Positions 1 through 8,334 of a DNA stretch of 64,000 nucleotides are shown here, piece after piece. Under the pieces are notes generated by a model, which saw only the letters and a program-made list of their open reading frames with translations, was not told the DNA's origin and made no database searches. The stretch covers positions 1-64,000 of the forward strand of contig DASXAM010000088.1 in assembly GCA_036404275.1 (NCBI GenBank), given 5' to 3'. Source of the stretch: AP-15 sp036404275 (GTDB lineage: Bacteria; Pseudomonadota; Alphaproteobacteria; ATCC43930; CGMCC-115725). How positions within the stretch are numbered: position 1 is the stretch's first letter; each line of letters starts with the position of its first letter. Made by a program: the position numbers and the translations under genes.

Positions 1-2
1 TC

Positions 3-134
3 CGGCGGCGAACCCGGCCGATGGGCGTCTTCTCGGATCGCACCTCGATGGACCGCATCCTGTTCGCCGTCTTCAACCATGAAAACCGCAACCAGGGCCT
101 CAGCACCCCTCGCCTGCTGACACAAACCTTTTGA
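3..134 (+). CDS. 3' end of an unidentified gene (partial)
   Basis: An open frame enters from the left edge and ends in TGA at 132-134. The last 43 codons finish with the residues STPRLLTQTF. I do not recognise the family, and too little is present to assign a domain. Another frame is also open for most of this stretch, so coding is likely but not certain. Confidence 0.3.
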   Translation, partial: RRRTRPMGVFSDRTSMDRILFAVFNHENRNQGLSTPRLLTQTF

Positions 135-233
135 CGGCACCCCGACACGGGCCGGCCGCGACATCGCTTCGGCGTGCAATACCGCATCGATGCGAGCCGG
201 GAGCGTGAGCGATCACGGTGTTGGTCGGCAGGC

Positions 234-977
234 TCAGCCTGCAACCCGAGCGGTGGCGACCAGCACCGGGCTTTCGCGATAGAGCTGCGGAAACAAGCGC
301 TTCAGCGCGGCGATCTTCGGCAGGTCATTGATCGCGATATACGGCTGGTTTGGGTGCAAGGTCAGATAGTTCTGGTGATAGGCCTCAGCCGGGTAGAAAC
401 GCTTGTCGGGCTCGATGCGGGTGACGATCGGCCCGGCGAAGACGTGGGCTGCATCGAGTTGGGCGATATAGGCTTTGGCGATGCGGGCCTGTTGCGGATC
501 GGTCGGGAAGATCGCCGAACGATACTGCGTTCCGACATCCGGCCCCTGGCGGTTCAGCTCAGTCGGATCATGCGCCACCGAGAAATAAATTTGCAGAATC
601 CGGCCATAGCTGACGCGCCGGGGGTCGAAAATGACGCGCACCGATTCGGCGTGCCCTGTCCCGCCGTCGCTCACCGTTTCGTATTGCGCGGTGTCGGCCG
701 CGCCGCCCGCATAGCCGGAAACCGCCGCGGCTACGCCGGCGACATGCTGAAAGACACCTTGGACACCCCAGAAGCAGCCGCCGGCGAGGATTGCGACCTC
801 GCTCGCCGGCGCCGTTGCGGTCGGCTCGTCCATCGCCGGCGGCGGCACCAGGCGGGCCTCTTCGGCTGGTGCGTGCACGACCCGCAGCGTCACGGCCGCC
901 AGCACGACAACGGCCGCCATCACCAGAGGGACACGGACCCGCGCCTGGCGCTTTGCGGTGTCGAACCATTGGGCCAT
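234..977 (-). CDS. msrA: Peptide-methionine (S)-S-oxide reductase MsrA, membrane-anchored
   Basis: MsrA reduces the S-epimer of methionine sulfoxide in oxidised proteins. The 247-residue product has the family signature GGCFWGVQG with catalytic Cys68, then GYAGG and the GTQYRSAIF and YHQNYL blocks. Residues 17-33 form one hydrophobic segment after a basic N-terminus (signal anchor or uncleaved signal), so the enzyme should face the periplasm. This is unlike the usual cytosolic MsrA of about 170-220 residues. Cys68 is the only cysteine, so there is no resolving cysteine and regeneration must use an outside thiol. The gene stands alone. Downstream (leftward) lies only the unidentified gene tail on the other strand. 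Confidence 0.93.
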   Translation of the reverse strand: MAQWFDTAKRQARVRVPLVMAAVVVLAAVTLRVVHAPAEEARLVPPPAMDEPTATAPASEVAILAGGCFWGVQGVFQHVAGVAAAVSGYAGGAADTAQYETVSDGGTGHAESVRVIFDPRRVSYGRILQIYFSVAHDPTELNRQGPDVGTQYRSAIFPTDPQQARIAKAYIAQLDAAHVFAGPIVTRIEPDKRFYPAEAYHQNYLTLHPNQPYIAINDLPKIAALKRLFPQLYRESPVLVATARVAG

Positions 978-1436
978 CAGTCACTCCACTTCATGCGTCG
1001 ACACGCCGATGCGCAAGCGCGAGGCCACCGCCGGCTCTTTCCCTGCGCCATATAAGCGCGTCCGAGGGTGCGGCAACACGCCACCGGCTGAGACTGGACC
1101 GTCTCGACAGCGCCCCGTTGGCGGACCGCGACAACACAAGCCTTCGGGTCGCGTTCGACCAGCAGAAACCCGCCGTTCAAATAAAGCAGCGTGCTCTTGC
1201 CGCAGCCGCACGCGCCGAGCAACGTCGGACTGTTCGGCGTTCGGCACACCGGCTTGCTGCGCGTCGGAGGGCCAACGTCTTTGTGCCTTTTCTTGCGCGT
1301 TCTCACATCTTCCCGCCACCGACCGGCGGCGCAATCATTCGACAAGTCTCGGTCTTATGTTCAACTGCGCATGGCCGAAAGAGCCACATCGCCAAAACCG
1401 CATCGAAGACACTCACCGATCGAGAGGAAGCGAACA
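978..1436. other. Non-coding stretch holding an ABC-ATPase Walker A relic
   Basis: No intact gene is apparent in these 459 bases. The only recognisable piece is the Walker A relic on the minus strand (separate entry). The rest shows neither a start with a ribosome-binding site nor a conserved domain in any frame. Confidence 0.5.
1090..1245 (-). pseudogene. Remnant of an ABC transporter ATPase (Walker A region)
   Basis: One minus-strand frame contains LLGACGCGKSTLLYLNGGFL, which matches the Walker A region of nitrate/taurine-type ABC ATPases (usual form GxSGCGKSTLLxxIAG). The expected serine after GA is cysteine. Nothing before it matches the N-terminal strand of such ATPases, and the sequence after it (about 30 codons) loses similarity. 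There is no Q-loop, signature or Walker B. It reads as a decayed fragment of one gene. A chance match is possible but unlikely, given about 15 consecutive family-consistent residues. Confidence 0.4.
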
Positions 1437-2264
1437 ATGGCACCCAGCCCGGCTGGCCCTCGGCGGCTCTGGCGCTTTATGCATGTCGTATTGGCGGCCG
1501 TCTTCCTCGTTTGCCCGATCGGCGCCTCGGGACAGGAGCCGTCGTCTTCCGCCGCAACACCGAGCGCCGACGATTGGATAACCGTCAACAAAAACTATGC
1601 CGGTCAGCGCTTTGTCCGGCTGAGTCAGATTACCCCGAAAAATGTTCAAGGTCTCAAGGAAATTTGTGAAATACGACTCAATGAACAAGACCGCCGCAGA
1701 TCCCGACGCTCACGAAGCCTTTGTGTCGGCGCCAATAGCCTGGAACGGCCAAATGTTCACCGGCATCGCCGTCGGCGATGTGGGCATAGCCGGGCGGCTG
1801 ATGGCGTTCGACGCCAGGAGCTGTGGCATTTCGATACGACGCTCGGGTTCAACGCCGGCGGCGGCTTTTGGACGACCTACTCGCTCGATCTGCAACGGGC
1901 GAAGTATTCGGATCGGTCGCCAACCCGTTCCCCGATTTCTTCCGGAATGGGGAAGTGGATATGGAGGTCACCCGGCATAGCGATTGCCATGGCACCGCGA
2001 ACGATGGCCTGGGAAGCCTCGCCGGGCATCCCCCTCAGCGGGCCGAAGCTCTGCGCCAACCTGCTCGACAAGAGCCTGAACGGCGATCGTACCCCGGCCG
2101 ACCTCCTGAAGCACATCCAAACCGAGCCCCTGGTTCATTGGTCCTTCCACCCCGGCACGCGGCCGAACGGCGACGCGCGCACGACGCCGCCCTACACCCA
2201 GCCCGAGCTGATTGCGGCGTTCAAAGAATGGATCGCCGACGGCACGCCGTGCCCGACTAAATAA
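1437..2264 (+). pseudogene. Frameshifted PQQ-dehydrogenase N-terminus joined to an isoquinoline-1-oxidoreductase-subunit-like tail
   Basis: The reading starts at ATG 1437 with a signal peptide (hydrophobic residues about 13-29, then ASGQE) and the quinoprotein alcohol dehydrogenase opening DWITVNKNYAGQRF. From about 1650 the similarity moves between frames. One carries APIAWNGQMFTGIAVGDVGI, another LWHFDTTLGFNAGGGFWTTY, a third ATGEVFGSVANPFPDFF; all are PQQ-dehydrogenase blocks in the right order. After about 1975 the frame of the start codon continues to TAA 2262-2264. That last part (MAWEASPG, TEPLVHWSFHPGTRPNG, FKEWIADGTPCP) resembles the small proteins annotated as isoquinoline 1-oxidoreductase subunits in rhizobia, not PQQ enzymes. 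At least two frameshifts and most of the beta-propeller missing mean it cannot make a working quinoprotein. Confidence 0.65.
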
Positions 2265-2308
2265 AGCCGCTTGCCCGCTCCGGGCGCGTAAGCAGAGAGG
2301 CTTCCGCG

Positions 2309-4663
2309 CTATGCGGAGCGGGCCGCGCGGATCGCGCGCCAGACGCGTTCCGGCGTCGCCGGCATGTCGATGTGGCGAATACCGTATTCGGCGAGCGCAT
2401 CGACAAGCGCGTTCATGACCGACGGCAGGGCCCCGGCGCAGCCGGCCTCGCCGCAGCCCTTCGCGCCCAAGGGGTTGGTCTTGGCCGGCACCGGGTGAAA
2501 GGCGCTCTCGAAGATTGGCGCGTCTTCGGCGCGCGGCATCGCGTAATCCATGTAGGAGCCGGTCAGCAGTTGGCCGTGCTCGTCATACACCGTGCGCTCG
2601 CGCAATACCTGGCCGATCCCTTGCACGATCCCGCCATGCGCCTGCCCGGTGACGAGCAGCGGGTTGATGACGACACCGAAATCGTTGACGAAGGAGTATT
2701 TGACGACGTCGACGAGGCCGGTCTCGGGATCGACCTCGACCTCGGCAATATGGCAACCATTGGGAAAAGCCGAGGGCGGGCCGTCGCTGATATTGGCGAC
2801 GTCGAGGCTTTGCGGCAGCCCGGCCGGCAATTCGAGCCCGCTGCGGAGCTTCTCGGCCAATTCGATGATGTGGATCGAGCGGTCGGTGCCGGCGATCACA
2901 AACCGGCCGCCACGAAACTCGATATCGGCCGCCGCCGCCTCCAGCACATGGGCAGCGATCTCCTTGCCCTGCGCCACGCATTTCTCGGCCGCCTCGACGA
3001 TCGCGGCACCGCTCGTCATCATCGATTTCGAGCCGCCGGTGCCGCCGCCGGCGATCAATTCGTCGCTGTCGCCCTGCAGCAATTTGATCCGGCCGAAGGG
3101 AATGCCGAGCCGGTGGGCGAGCACCTGGGCAAAGGGCGTCCAGTGACCCTGGCCATAATCCAAGGTGCCGGTGATCAGGGTCACATCGCCATTCGCCTCA
3201 AAGCGGATGCCGCCCATCTCGCGGCCGGGCGGGCCGGTCAATTCGAGATAGTCGCTGATGCCGCGCCCGCGCAGCTTGCCGCGCGCCCGGCTCGCCTCCT
3301 TGCGCGCGGCAAACCCGTCCCAATCGGCAAGCCGCAAAGCGTCTTCGAGCACGCCGGCGAAATCGCCGCTGTCGTAATTGGTGCCGTTTGGCGCTTTGTA
3401 CGGCATCGCCGCCGCCGAGATGTGGTTGCGGCGGCGCAGCTCGACCCGGTCGATCCCGGTCTCGGCCGCTGCCGCCTCGACCAGCCGCTCCATATAGTAG
3501 TTGGCTTCGGGCCGTCCGGCGCCGCGATAGGCGCCGACCGGGGTCGTGTTGGTAAAGACGCATTTGGTCGAGACTTCGATCAGCGGCGTCCTGTAGACGC
3601 CCAGCGTGTTCCGGACCGCGTTGCGCGTCGCCGGGCCGGGGGCGCCGTAATAAGCGCCGAGATTGCCGTGGCCGGTGAGCCGGACGGCCAAGAAATGTCC
3701 GTCCTTGTCGAGCGCCAGTTCGGCCAGCATATCGTGGTCGCGGCCGTGGCTGTCGGAGACAAAGCTGCCCGAGCGATCGTCTGTCCATTTGACCGGCCGG
3801 CCCAATTCGCGCGCGGCAAAGAGAATGCAATAATATTCGGCATAGGTCGGCTGCTTCATGCCGAACGAACCGCCGACCCGATCTGTCAAAATCCGTACCT
3901 GGTCGCGCCCGGCGCCAAAGACTTGCGCGATATAGTTGCGAAAACCGAAAACACCCTGGCAGCCGACATGCAAGGTCCAATGCCGCCGCGCGCCGTCATA
4001 CTCGGCAATCGCCGAGCGCGGCTCCATCGCATTGACGACGATGCGGTTGCTGCGCAGCTTCAGCCGGGTGACATGCGCGGCCCCGGCGAAGGCCTTTGCG
4101 ACCTCGTCGCTGTCGCCGAAATGAAAATCGAGCCCGATATTCCCTGGAACCTCGTCGTAAAGTAGGGGCGCGCCGGGTATGTCGGCCTCGGCCGGCTCGG
4201 TCACCGCCGGCAGCGGATCGATATCGAGCTCGACCAGTTCCGCCGCATCCTTGGCTTGCGCCACGGTCTCGGCAATGACGGCGGCCACCGCCTCGCCGAC
4301 ATGCCGCACTTTGTCCGCCGGCAGCGCGAAATGCGTCGGCGCCGCCATGGGCGTGCCGTCGCGGTTGTTCATGACCTGGCGCGGCGGGAGCGGCCCGACC
4401 CCGCCCGCTTTCAGCTCGGCCGCGGTGTAGATTGCAAGCACGCCCGGCATCGCGCGCGCCGTGGCGGCGCCGATGCTGCGGATCACCCCATGCGCGACAG
4501 GGCTGCGCACCATCACCGCATGGGCCTGGCGGGGCAGGCTCACATCGTCGGAGTAATGGCCTGCACCCTTCAGCAGGACCGGGTCTTCCGAGCGCGGCAC
4601 CGGCTGGCCGACGGCAAAGCGCTCGTCCACACCGAGCCCGTCCGGATCGAAGACATCGTTCAT
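2309..4663 (-). CDS. Xanthine dehydrogenase family, molybdopterin-binding large subunit
   Basis: This is a 784-residue molybdenum hydroxylase large subunit (aldehyde oxidase / CO-dehydrogenase CoxL-like superfamily), which hydroxylates aldehydes, purines or N-heterocycles at a Mo-pterin centre. Landmarks in order: RSEDPVLLKGAGHYSDD near the start, the a/b hammerhead to about residue 150, GGSFGMK, GAYRGAGRPE, GGGTGGSKS, and GAKGCGEAG with the catalytic Glu near the C-terminus. It lacks the AYRCSFR loop of true CO dehydrogenases, so CO oxidation is unlikely. No FAD (CoxM-like) or 2Fe-2S (CoxS-like) subunit is adjacent, so it is an orphan here. ATG 4663 follows a GAGG-type ribosome site. The substrate cannot be told. 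Confidence 0.92.
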   Translation of the reverse strand: MNDVFDPDGLGVDERFAVGQPVPRSEDPVLLKGAGHYSDDVSLPRQAHAVMVRSPVAHGVIRSIGAATARAMPGVLAIYTAAELKAGGVGPLPPRQVMNNRDGTPMAAPTHFALPADKVRHVGEAVAAVIAETVAQAKDAAELVELDIDPLPAVTEPAEADIPGAPLLYDEVPGNIGLDFHFGDSDEVAKAFAGAAHVTRLKLRSNRIVVNAMEPRSAIAEYDGARRHWTLHVGCQGVFGFRNYIAQVFGAGRDQVRILTDRVGGSFGMKQPTYAEYYCILFAARELGRPVKWTDDRSGSFVSDSHGRDHDMLAELALDKDGHFLAVRLTGHGNLGAYYGAPGPATRNAVRNTLGVYRTPLIEVSTKCVFTNTTPVGAYRGAGRPEANYYMERLVEAAAAETGIDRVELRRRNHISAAAMPYKAPNGTNYDSGDFAGVLEDALRLADWDGFAARKEASRARGKLRGRGISDYLELTGPPGREMGGIRFEANGDVTLITGTLDYGQGHWTPFAQVLAHRLGIPFGRIKLLQGDSDELIAGGGTGGSKSMMTSGAAIVEAAEKCVAQGKEIAAHVLEAAAADIEFRGGRFVIAGTDRSIHIIELAEKLRSGLELPAGLPQSLDVANISDGPPSAFPNGCHIAEVEVDPETGLVDVVKYSFVNDFGVVINPLLVTGQAHGGIVQGIGQVLRERTVYDEHGQLLTGSYMDYAMPRAEDAPIFESAFHPVPAKTNPLGAKGCGEAGCAGALPSVMNALVDALAEYGIRHIDMPATPERVWRAIRAARSA

Positions 4664-4905
4664 TCTTCACCTCGCTCTTTTTTGCACGCTGCCGACCGGT
4701 CGGCGGGGCGGAGTATAGCCGACGCCGCCCGGCGCATATCGCTCGTCCGGCTCCGGCCCCCGGAGCGGCCTGCACCCGCCGCACCGTCGGACGTTTGCAA
4801 AATCTCGCCTTGCGCCCCAGATTGCCGGGCGCGGCCGGTTCTGACATCATCGGAGCACCGGCCCAGGGCGGACAATCAGGTTTTTGGAGGGTTGAACGAG
4901 GTCCG

Positions 4906-5406
4906 ATGCTGTTTGATTTGGGTTGGTCGGAATTGCTGCTGATCGGCGTCGTGGCGCTCGTTTTTATCGGGCCGAAGGACCTGCCGAAGGCGCTGCGCGT
5001 TGCCGGCTTTTGGGTGCGCAAGGCGCGCACTCTGTCGCGCGAGTTTCAAAGCAGCATCGACCAGATGATCCGCGAAGCCGAGCTCGACGAGATCCGCCAG
5101 GACCTCAAAAAGGCGAGCGAGCTCGACATCGAGCACGAGTTCCGGCAGACGGTCGACCCGACCGGGAGCCTGCAGGAAAGCCTGAAGCCGCCCGAGCTGC
5201 CGAATTTCGCCGAGCCCGAGCCGCGGGTGGAACTGCCGGCATCGGACGAGGCGGTCCGGGTCGCGGCCGAAGCGGCGGAGATTGTTCCGCCCGAGCCGCT
5301 TTCGCCGCCCGGACCTGACGCCGCCGACCCCGCCGATCCCGAGCCCGCCCCGGCCCCGGCAGCACCGGACGGCGCTGCCCACGACATCGTGCCGCCCAAG
5401 CCGTAG
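4906..5406 (+). CDS. tatB: Twin-arginine translocase subunit TatB
   Basis: TatB works with TatC as the receptor for folded twin-arginine precursors. The 166-residue protein starts MLFDLGWSELLLIGVVALV, the standard single N-terminal helix, followed by the hinge FIGPKDLPKALR. An amphipathic helix (about 40-60) and an acidic helical region follow. The last 60 residues are Pro/Ala/Glu-rich and disordered, typical of alphaproteobacterial TatB. ATG 4906 is chosen because the helix begins there. tatC follows after 9 bases, so the two are one operon. No tatA lies just upstream, where it usually sits; the next gene there is on the other strand. Confidence 0.95.
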   Translation: MLFDLGWSELLLIGVVALVFIGPKDLPKALRVAGFWVRKARTLSREFQSSIDQMIREAELDEIRQDLKKASELDIEHEFRQTVDPTGSLQESLKPPELPNFAEPEPRVELPASDEAVRVAAEAAEIVPPEPLSPPGPDAADPADPEPAPAPAAPDGAAHDIVPPKP

Positions 5407-5415
5407 GGGTTCGCG

Positions 5416-6252
5416 ATGGCGGAGGAGGAGGACCGGGAGGCCGAGCTCGAAGCCGGCCGAATGCCGCTTCTCGATCACCTGATCGAATTGCGCAATCGGT
5501 TGATGTGGGCAATCGGCGCGATCATGATCGCGTTCCTGGTCTGCTACCAGTTCAAGTTCCGCATCTACGGCTTTCTGGTCCATCCGCTCGCGCTGATCTT
5601 TCATGGGCAGACCGGGCGGCACCTGATCTATACGGGCCTGACCGAAGCCTTTTTCACCTATGTCAAAGTGTCCTTCTGGGCGGCGTTGTTTCTCGCCTTT
5701 CCGGTCGTGGCGGTGCAGATCTGGAAGTTCGTCGCGCCGGGCCTCTACAAGACCGAACGGCGGGCCTTCTACCCCTACCTTTTTGCCACGCCGGTATTGT
5801 TCGCGATGGGCGCGTCACTCGCCTATTTTGTCGTGATTCCCTATGCGTGGCGGTTTTTTGTCAGTTTCGAATCGCCGGGCGGCCCGGGCACCCTGCCGAT
5901 CGTGCTCGAAGCCAAGGTCAACGAATATTTGTCGCTGGTGATGACCCTGCTGTTCGCCTTCGGCGTGGCGTTCCAGCTGCCGGTCTTGCTGACCTTGATG
6001 GCGCGGGTCGGGCTCGTCAGCTCAGCGGGGCTGGCCTCCAAGCGGCGCTACGCGATCGTCATCATGTTCATCGTCGCCGCGGTGCTGACCCCACCCGACA
6101 TCATCAGCCAGACGAGCCTCGCGATCCCGTTGATCGTGCTGTTCGAGGCCTCGATCATATCCTGCCGCATGGTCGAAAAAGCCCGTGCCAAACGCGAGGC
6201 CGAAGAGGAGGCCGAGCTTACTGGCAAAGCCAAGCCCGCCGCCGGCGAATAG
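5416..6252 (+). CDS. tatC: Twin-arginine translocase subunit TatC
   Basis: TatC is the polytopic core of the Tat exporter and binds the RR signal. The 278-residue protein has the N-terminal signature HLIELRNRL (residues about 20-28), six predicted membrane helices, the conserved FVAPGLYKTERR loop, and the late VLTPPDIISQ block. The C-terminus is a charged Lys/Glu/Ala tail on the cytoplasmic side. It follows tatB by 9 bases. serS starts about 50 bases downstream in the same direction. Confidence 0.96.
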   Translation: MAEEEDREAELEAGRMPLLDHLIELRNRLMWAIGAIMIAFLVCYQFKFRIYGFLVHPLALIFHGQTGRHLIYTGLTEAFFTYVKVSFWAALFLAFPVVAVQIWKFVAPGLYKTERRAFYPYLFATPVLFAMGASLAYFVVIPYAWRFFVSFESPGGPGTLPIVLEAKVNEYLSLVMTLLFAFGVAFQLPVLLTLMARVGLVSSAGLASKRRYAIVIMFIVAAVLTPPDIISQTSLAIPLIVLFEASIISCRMVEKARAKREAEEEAELTGKAKPAAGE

Positions 6253-6303
6253 CCGCCGGACGCATGGACGGGCTCATCGTGGCCCGCTATATGCGATGCG
6301 ACG

Positions 6304-7599
6304 ATGCACGATCTGAGATGGATCCGGGACCACCCCGAGGAGCTCGACCGCGGCTTGGCGCGGCGGGGGCTTTCTGCCGCCGCGGCGAATATCCTCGCGC
6401 TCGACAGCAGCTGGCGTGCCGCTGAGACGCGGGCGCAGGAGGCACAGGCACGGCGCAACCGCCTCGGCCGCGAGATCGGCGCCGCCAAGAGCCGTGGCGA
6501 GGATGCCGAACCCTTGCTGCGGCAGGCCGCGGCCGACCGCGAGGCCGAAGCGGGTGCCGCCGCCGAAGCCGTCCGGTTGCGGGCCGACATCGACAAAATC
6601 CTGGCCGGGCTCCCCAACCTGCCGGACGATGATGTGCCGGACGGCCCCGACGAGAGCGCCAATCGCGAGCTGCGCCGCGTCGGCGACCCGCCACGGTTCC
6701 CCCCGGATTGGGATTCGGGAGTCGCTCCGTTGCCGCACGAGGCGATTGGCGAGCGGTTGGGCATGATGGATTTCGCCCGTGCCGCGAAGCTCTCCGGTGC
6801 GCGGTTTGTGGTGCTGAAAGGTGCGCTCGCCCGTCTCGAACGCGCGCTGGCGCAATTCATGCTGGATCTGCATACGACCGAATTCGGTTATCTCGAGGTA
6901 TCGCCGCCATTTTTGGTCCGCGACACGGCCCTCTACGGTGCCGCGCAACTGCCGAAATTCGCCGAAGATCTGTTCCGCACCACCGACGGCTATTGGCTGA
7001 TCCCGACCGCCGAGGTGCCGCTGACCAATCTCGTTGCCGGCGAGATCCTCGACGAGGCGGCATTGCCGCTGCGCTTTGCCGCCTGGACGCCGTGCTTCCG
7101 GTCCGAAGCCGGGGCGGCGGGCAAGGACACCCGCGGGATGATCCGCCAGCACCAGTTTATGAAGGTCGAGCTGGTGTCGATCACCCGGCCCGAAGATTCG
7201 CCCGCCGAGCACGAACGGATGACGCATTGCGCCGAGGAGGTGCTGAAGCGGCTGGGGCTCGCCTACCGGGTCGTCGTGCTGTCGACCGGGGACATGGGAT
7301 TTGCCGCCCAAAAAACCTATGACATCGAGGTCTGGCTGCCGGGCCAGAACGCATATCGCGAGATTTCGAGCTGCTCGAATTGCGGCCCATTCCAGGCCCG
7401 GCGCATGCAGGCGCGCTATCGCCCGGCCGCCGGCCGCGGGACCGCGCCAGTGCACACTCTGAACGGCTCGGGTCTTGCCGTCGGCCGCACGTTGATCGCG
7501 ATTCTCGAAAACTTCCAGCGCGCAGACGGGAGCGTGTCGGTGCCGCCGGCGCTGCAGCCTTACATGGGCGGCCTCGAGGTCATCGCCGCACATGGCTGA
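6304..7599 (+). CDS. serS: Seryl-tRNA synthetase
   Basis: This enzyme charges tRNA-Ser (and tRNA-Sec where present) with serine in the cytosol. At 431 residues it has normal length. The N-terminal antiparallel coiled coil that grips the tRNA long arm spans about residues 25-100. The class II core follows, with motif 2 FRSEAGAAGKDTRGMIRQHQ and motif 3 GSGLAVGRTLIAILENFQ, and the serine-binding block EISSCSNC. It overlaps the next gene, pcm, by 8 bases, which implies translational coupling. Confidence 0.97.
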   Translation: MHDLRWIRDHPEELDRGLARRGLSAAAANILALDSSWRAAETRAQEAQARRNRLGREIGAAKSRGEDAEPLLRQAAADREAEAGAAAEAVRLRADIDKILAGLPNLPDDDVPDGPDESANRELRRVGDPPRFPPDWDSGVAPLPHEAIGERLGMMDFARAAKLSGARFVVLKGALARLERALAQFMLDLHTTEFGYLEVSPPFLVRDTALYGAAQLPKFAEDLFRTTDGYWLIPTAEVPLTNLVAGEILDEAALPLRFAAWTPCFRSEAGAAGKDTRGMIRQHQFMKVELVSITRPEDSPAEHERMTHCAEEVLKRLGLAYRVVVLSTGDMGFAAQKTYDIEVWLPGQNAYREISSCSNCGPFQARRMQARYRPAAGRGTAPVHTLNGSGLAVGRTLIAILENFQRADGSVSVPPALQPYMGGLEVIAAHG

Positions 7600-8266
7600 A
7601 GCCGTCGCCGAACCCGGTTTCGTGCAGAAAAAGCTGCGGCTCCTGATGGAGCTGCGCCGCGCCGGGCTCGGCGACCCGCGCGTTTTGGGCGCGATTGAAA
7701 AAACGCCGCGCGAGCGGTTTGTGCCGGCGCAATTCGTCGACCGGGCTTACGACAATATCGCGCTGCCGATCGGCGAGGGGCAGACGGTCAGCCAGCCTTA
7801 TGTCGTCGCGTTGATGACCGAAGGTCTGCTGCTCGGCGAGCGGACCAACACAATCGAAATCGGCACCGGCTCGGGCTATCAAACCGCGGTTCTGGCGCGG
7901 CTCTGCCGCCGGGTGTTCTCGATCGAGCGGCATCGAGGCTTGGCGGTTGCGGCTGAGCATCGCTTTGCCGAGCTGCGGCTCCGGAACATCGTATGCCGCG
8001 TCGGCGACGGCTACCGGGGCTGGCCCGAGCAATTGCCATACGACCGGGTTATCGTTACCGCCGCGGCTCCCGACATTCCGGCGGCGCTGGTCGACGGGTT
8101 GGCGCCGGGCGGTGTGCTGGTGGTGCCGGTCGGCGACGAGCACCGCGACCAGACGCTGCTGCGAATCCGCCGCGACGAGAGCGGGGTCCAGACCGAGGAG
8201 CTCGGCCGGGTGCGGTTTGTCCCGCTGGTTGCCGGATTGCCGGGGCGAGCGAAGACAAAGGCTTGA
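7592..8266 (+). CDS. pcm: Protein-L-isoaspartate O-methyltransferase
   Basis: Pcm methylates isoaspartyl residues in aged proteins so they can revert to normal aspartate. The 224-residue protein has an N-terminal substrate-binding part (RERFVPAQF, IGEGQTVSQP), then the SAM-binding glycine loop EIGTGSGYQTAVLARL and the post-motif YDRVIVTAAAPDIP. It starts inside the end of serS. In many proteobacteria surE lies between serS and pcm; here it is absent and the two genes overlap directly. The LysM/LytM lipoprotein gene follows after about 70 bases. Confidence 0.96.
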   Translation: MAEAVAEPGFVQKKLRLLMELRRAGLGDPRVLGAIEKTPRERFVPAQFVDRAYDNIALPIGEGQTVSQPYVVALMTEGLLLGERTNTIEIGTGSGYQTAVLARLCRRVFSIERHRGLAVAAEHRFAELRLRNIVCRVGDGYRGWPEQLPYDRVIVTAAAPDIPAALVDGLAPGGVLVVPVGDEHRDQTLLRIRRDESGVQTEELGRVRFVPLVAGLPGRAKTKA

Positions 8267-8334
8267 CACGATTTAGCGCGGGAGTACCAAATAGCGTTGT
8301 TGCTTGCGCGTCGGGGGGCGTGCAGGGGGGCCGG

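Noticed and set aside
2372..4165. Long open frame of 597 codons on the + strand
   Set aside because: It is antisense to the molybdenum hydroxylase, whose domain motifs are clear. High GC keeps opposite frames open.
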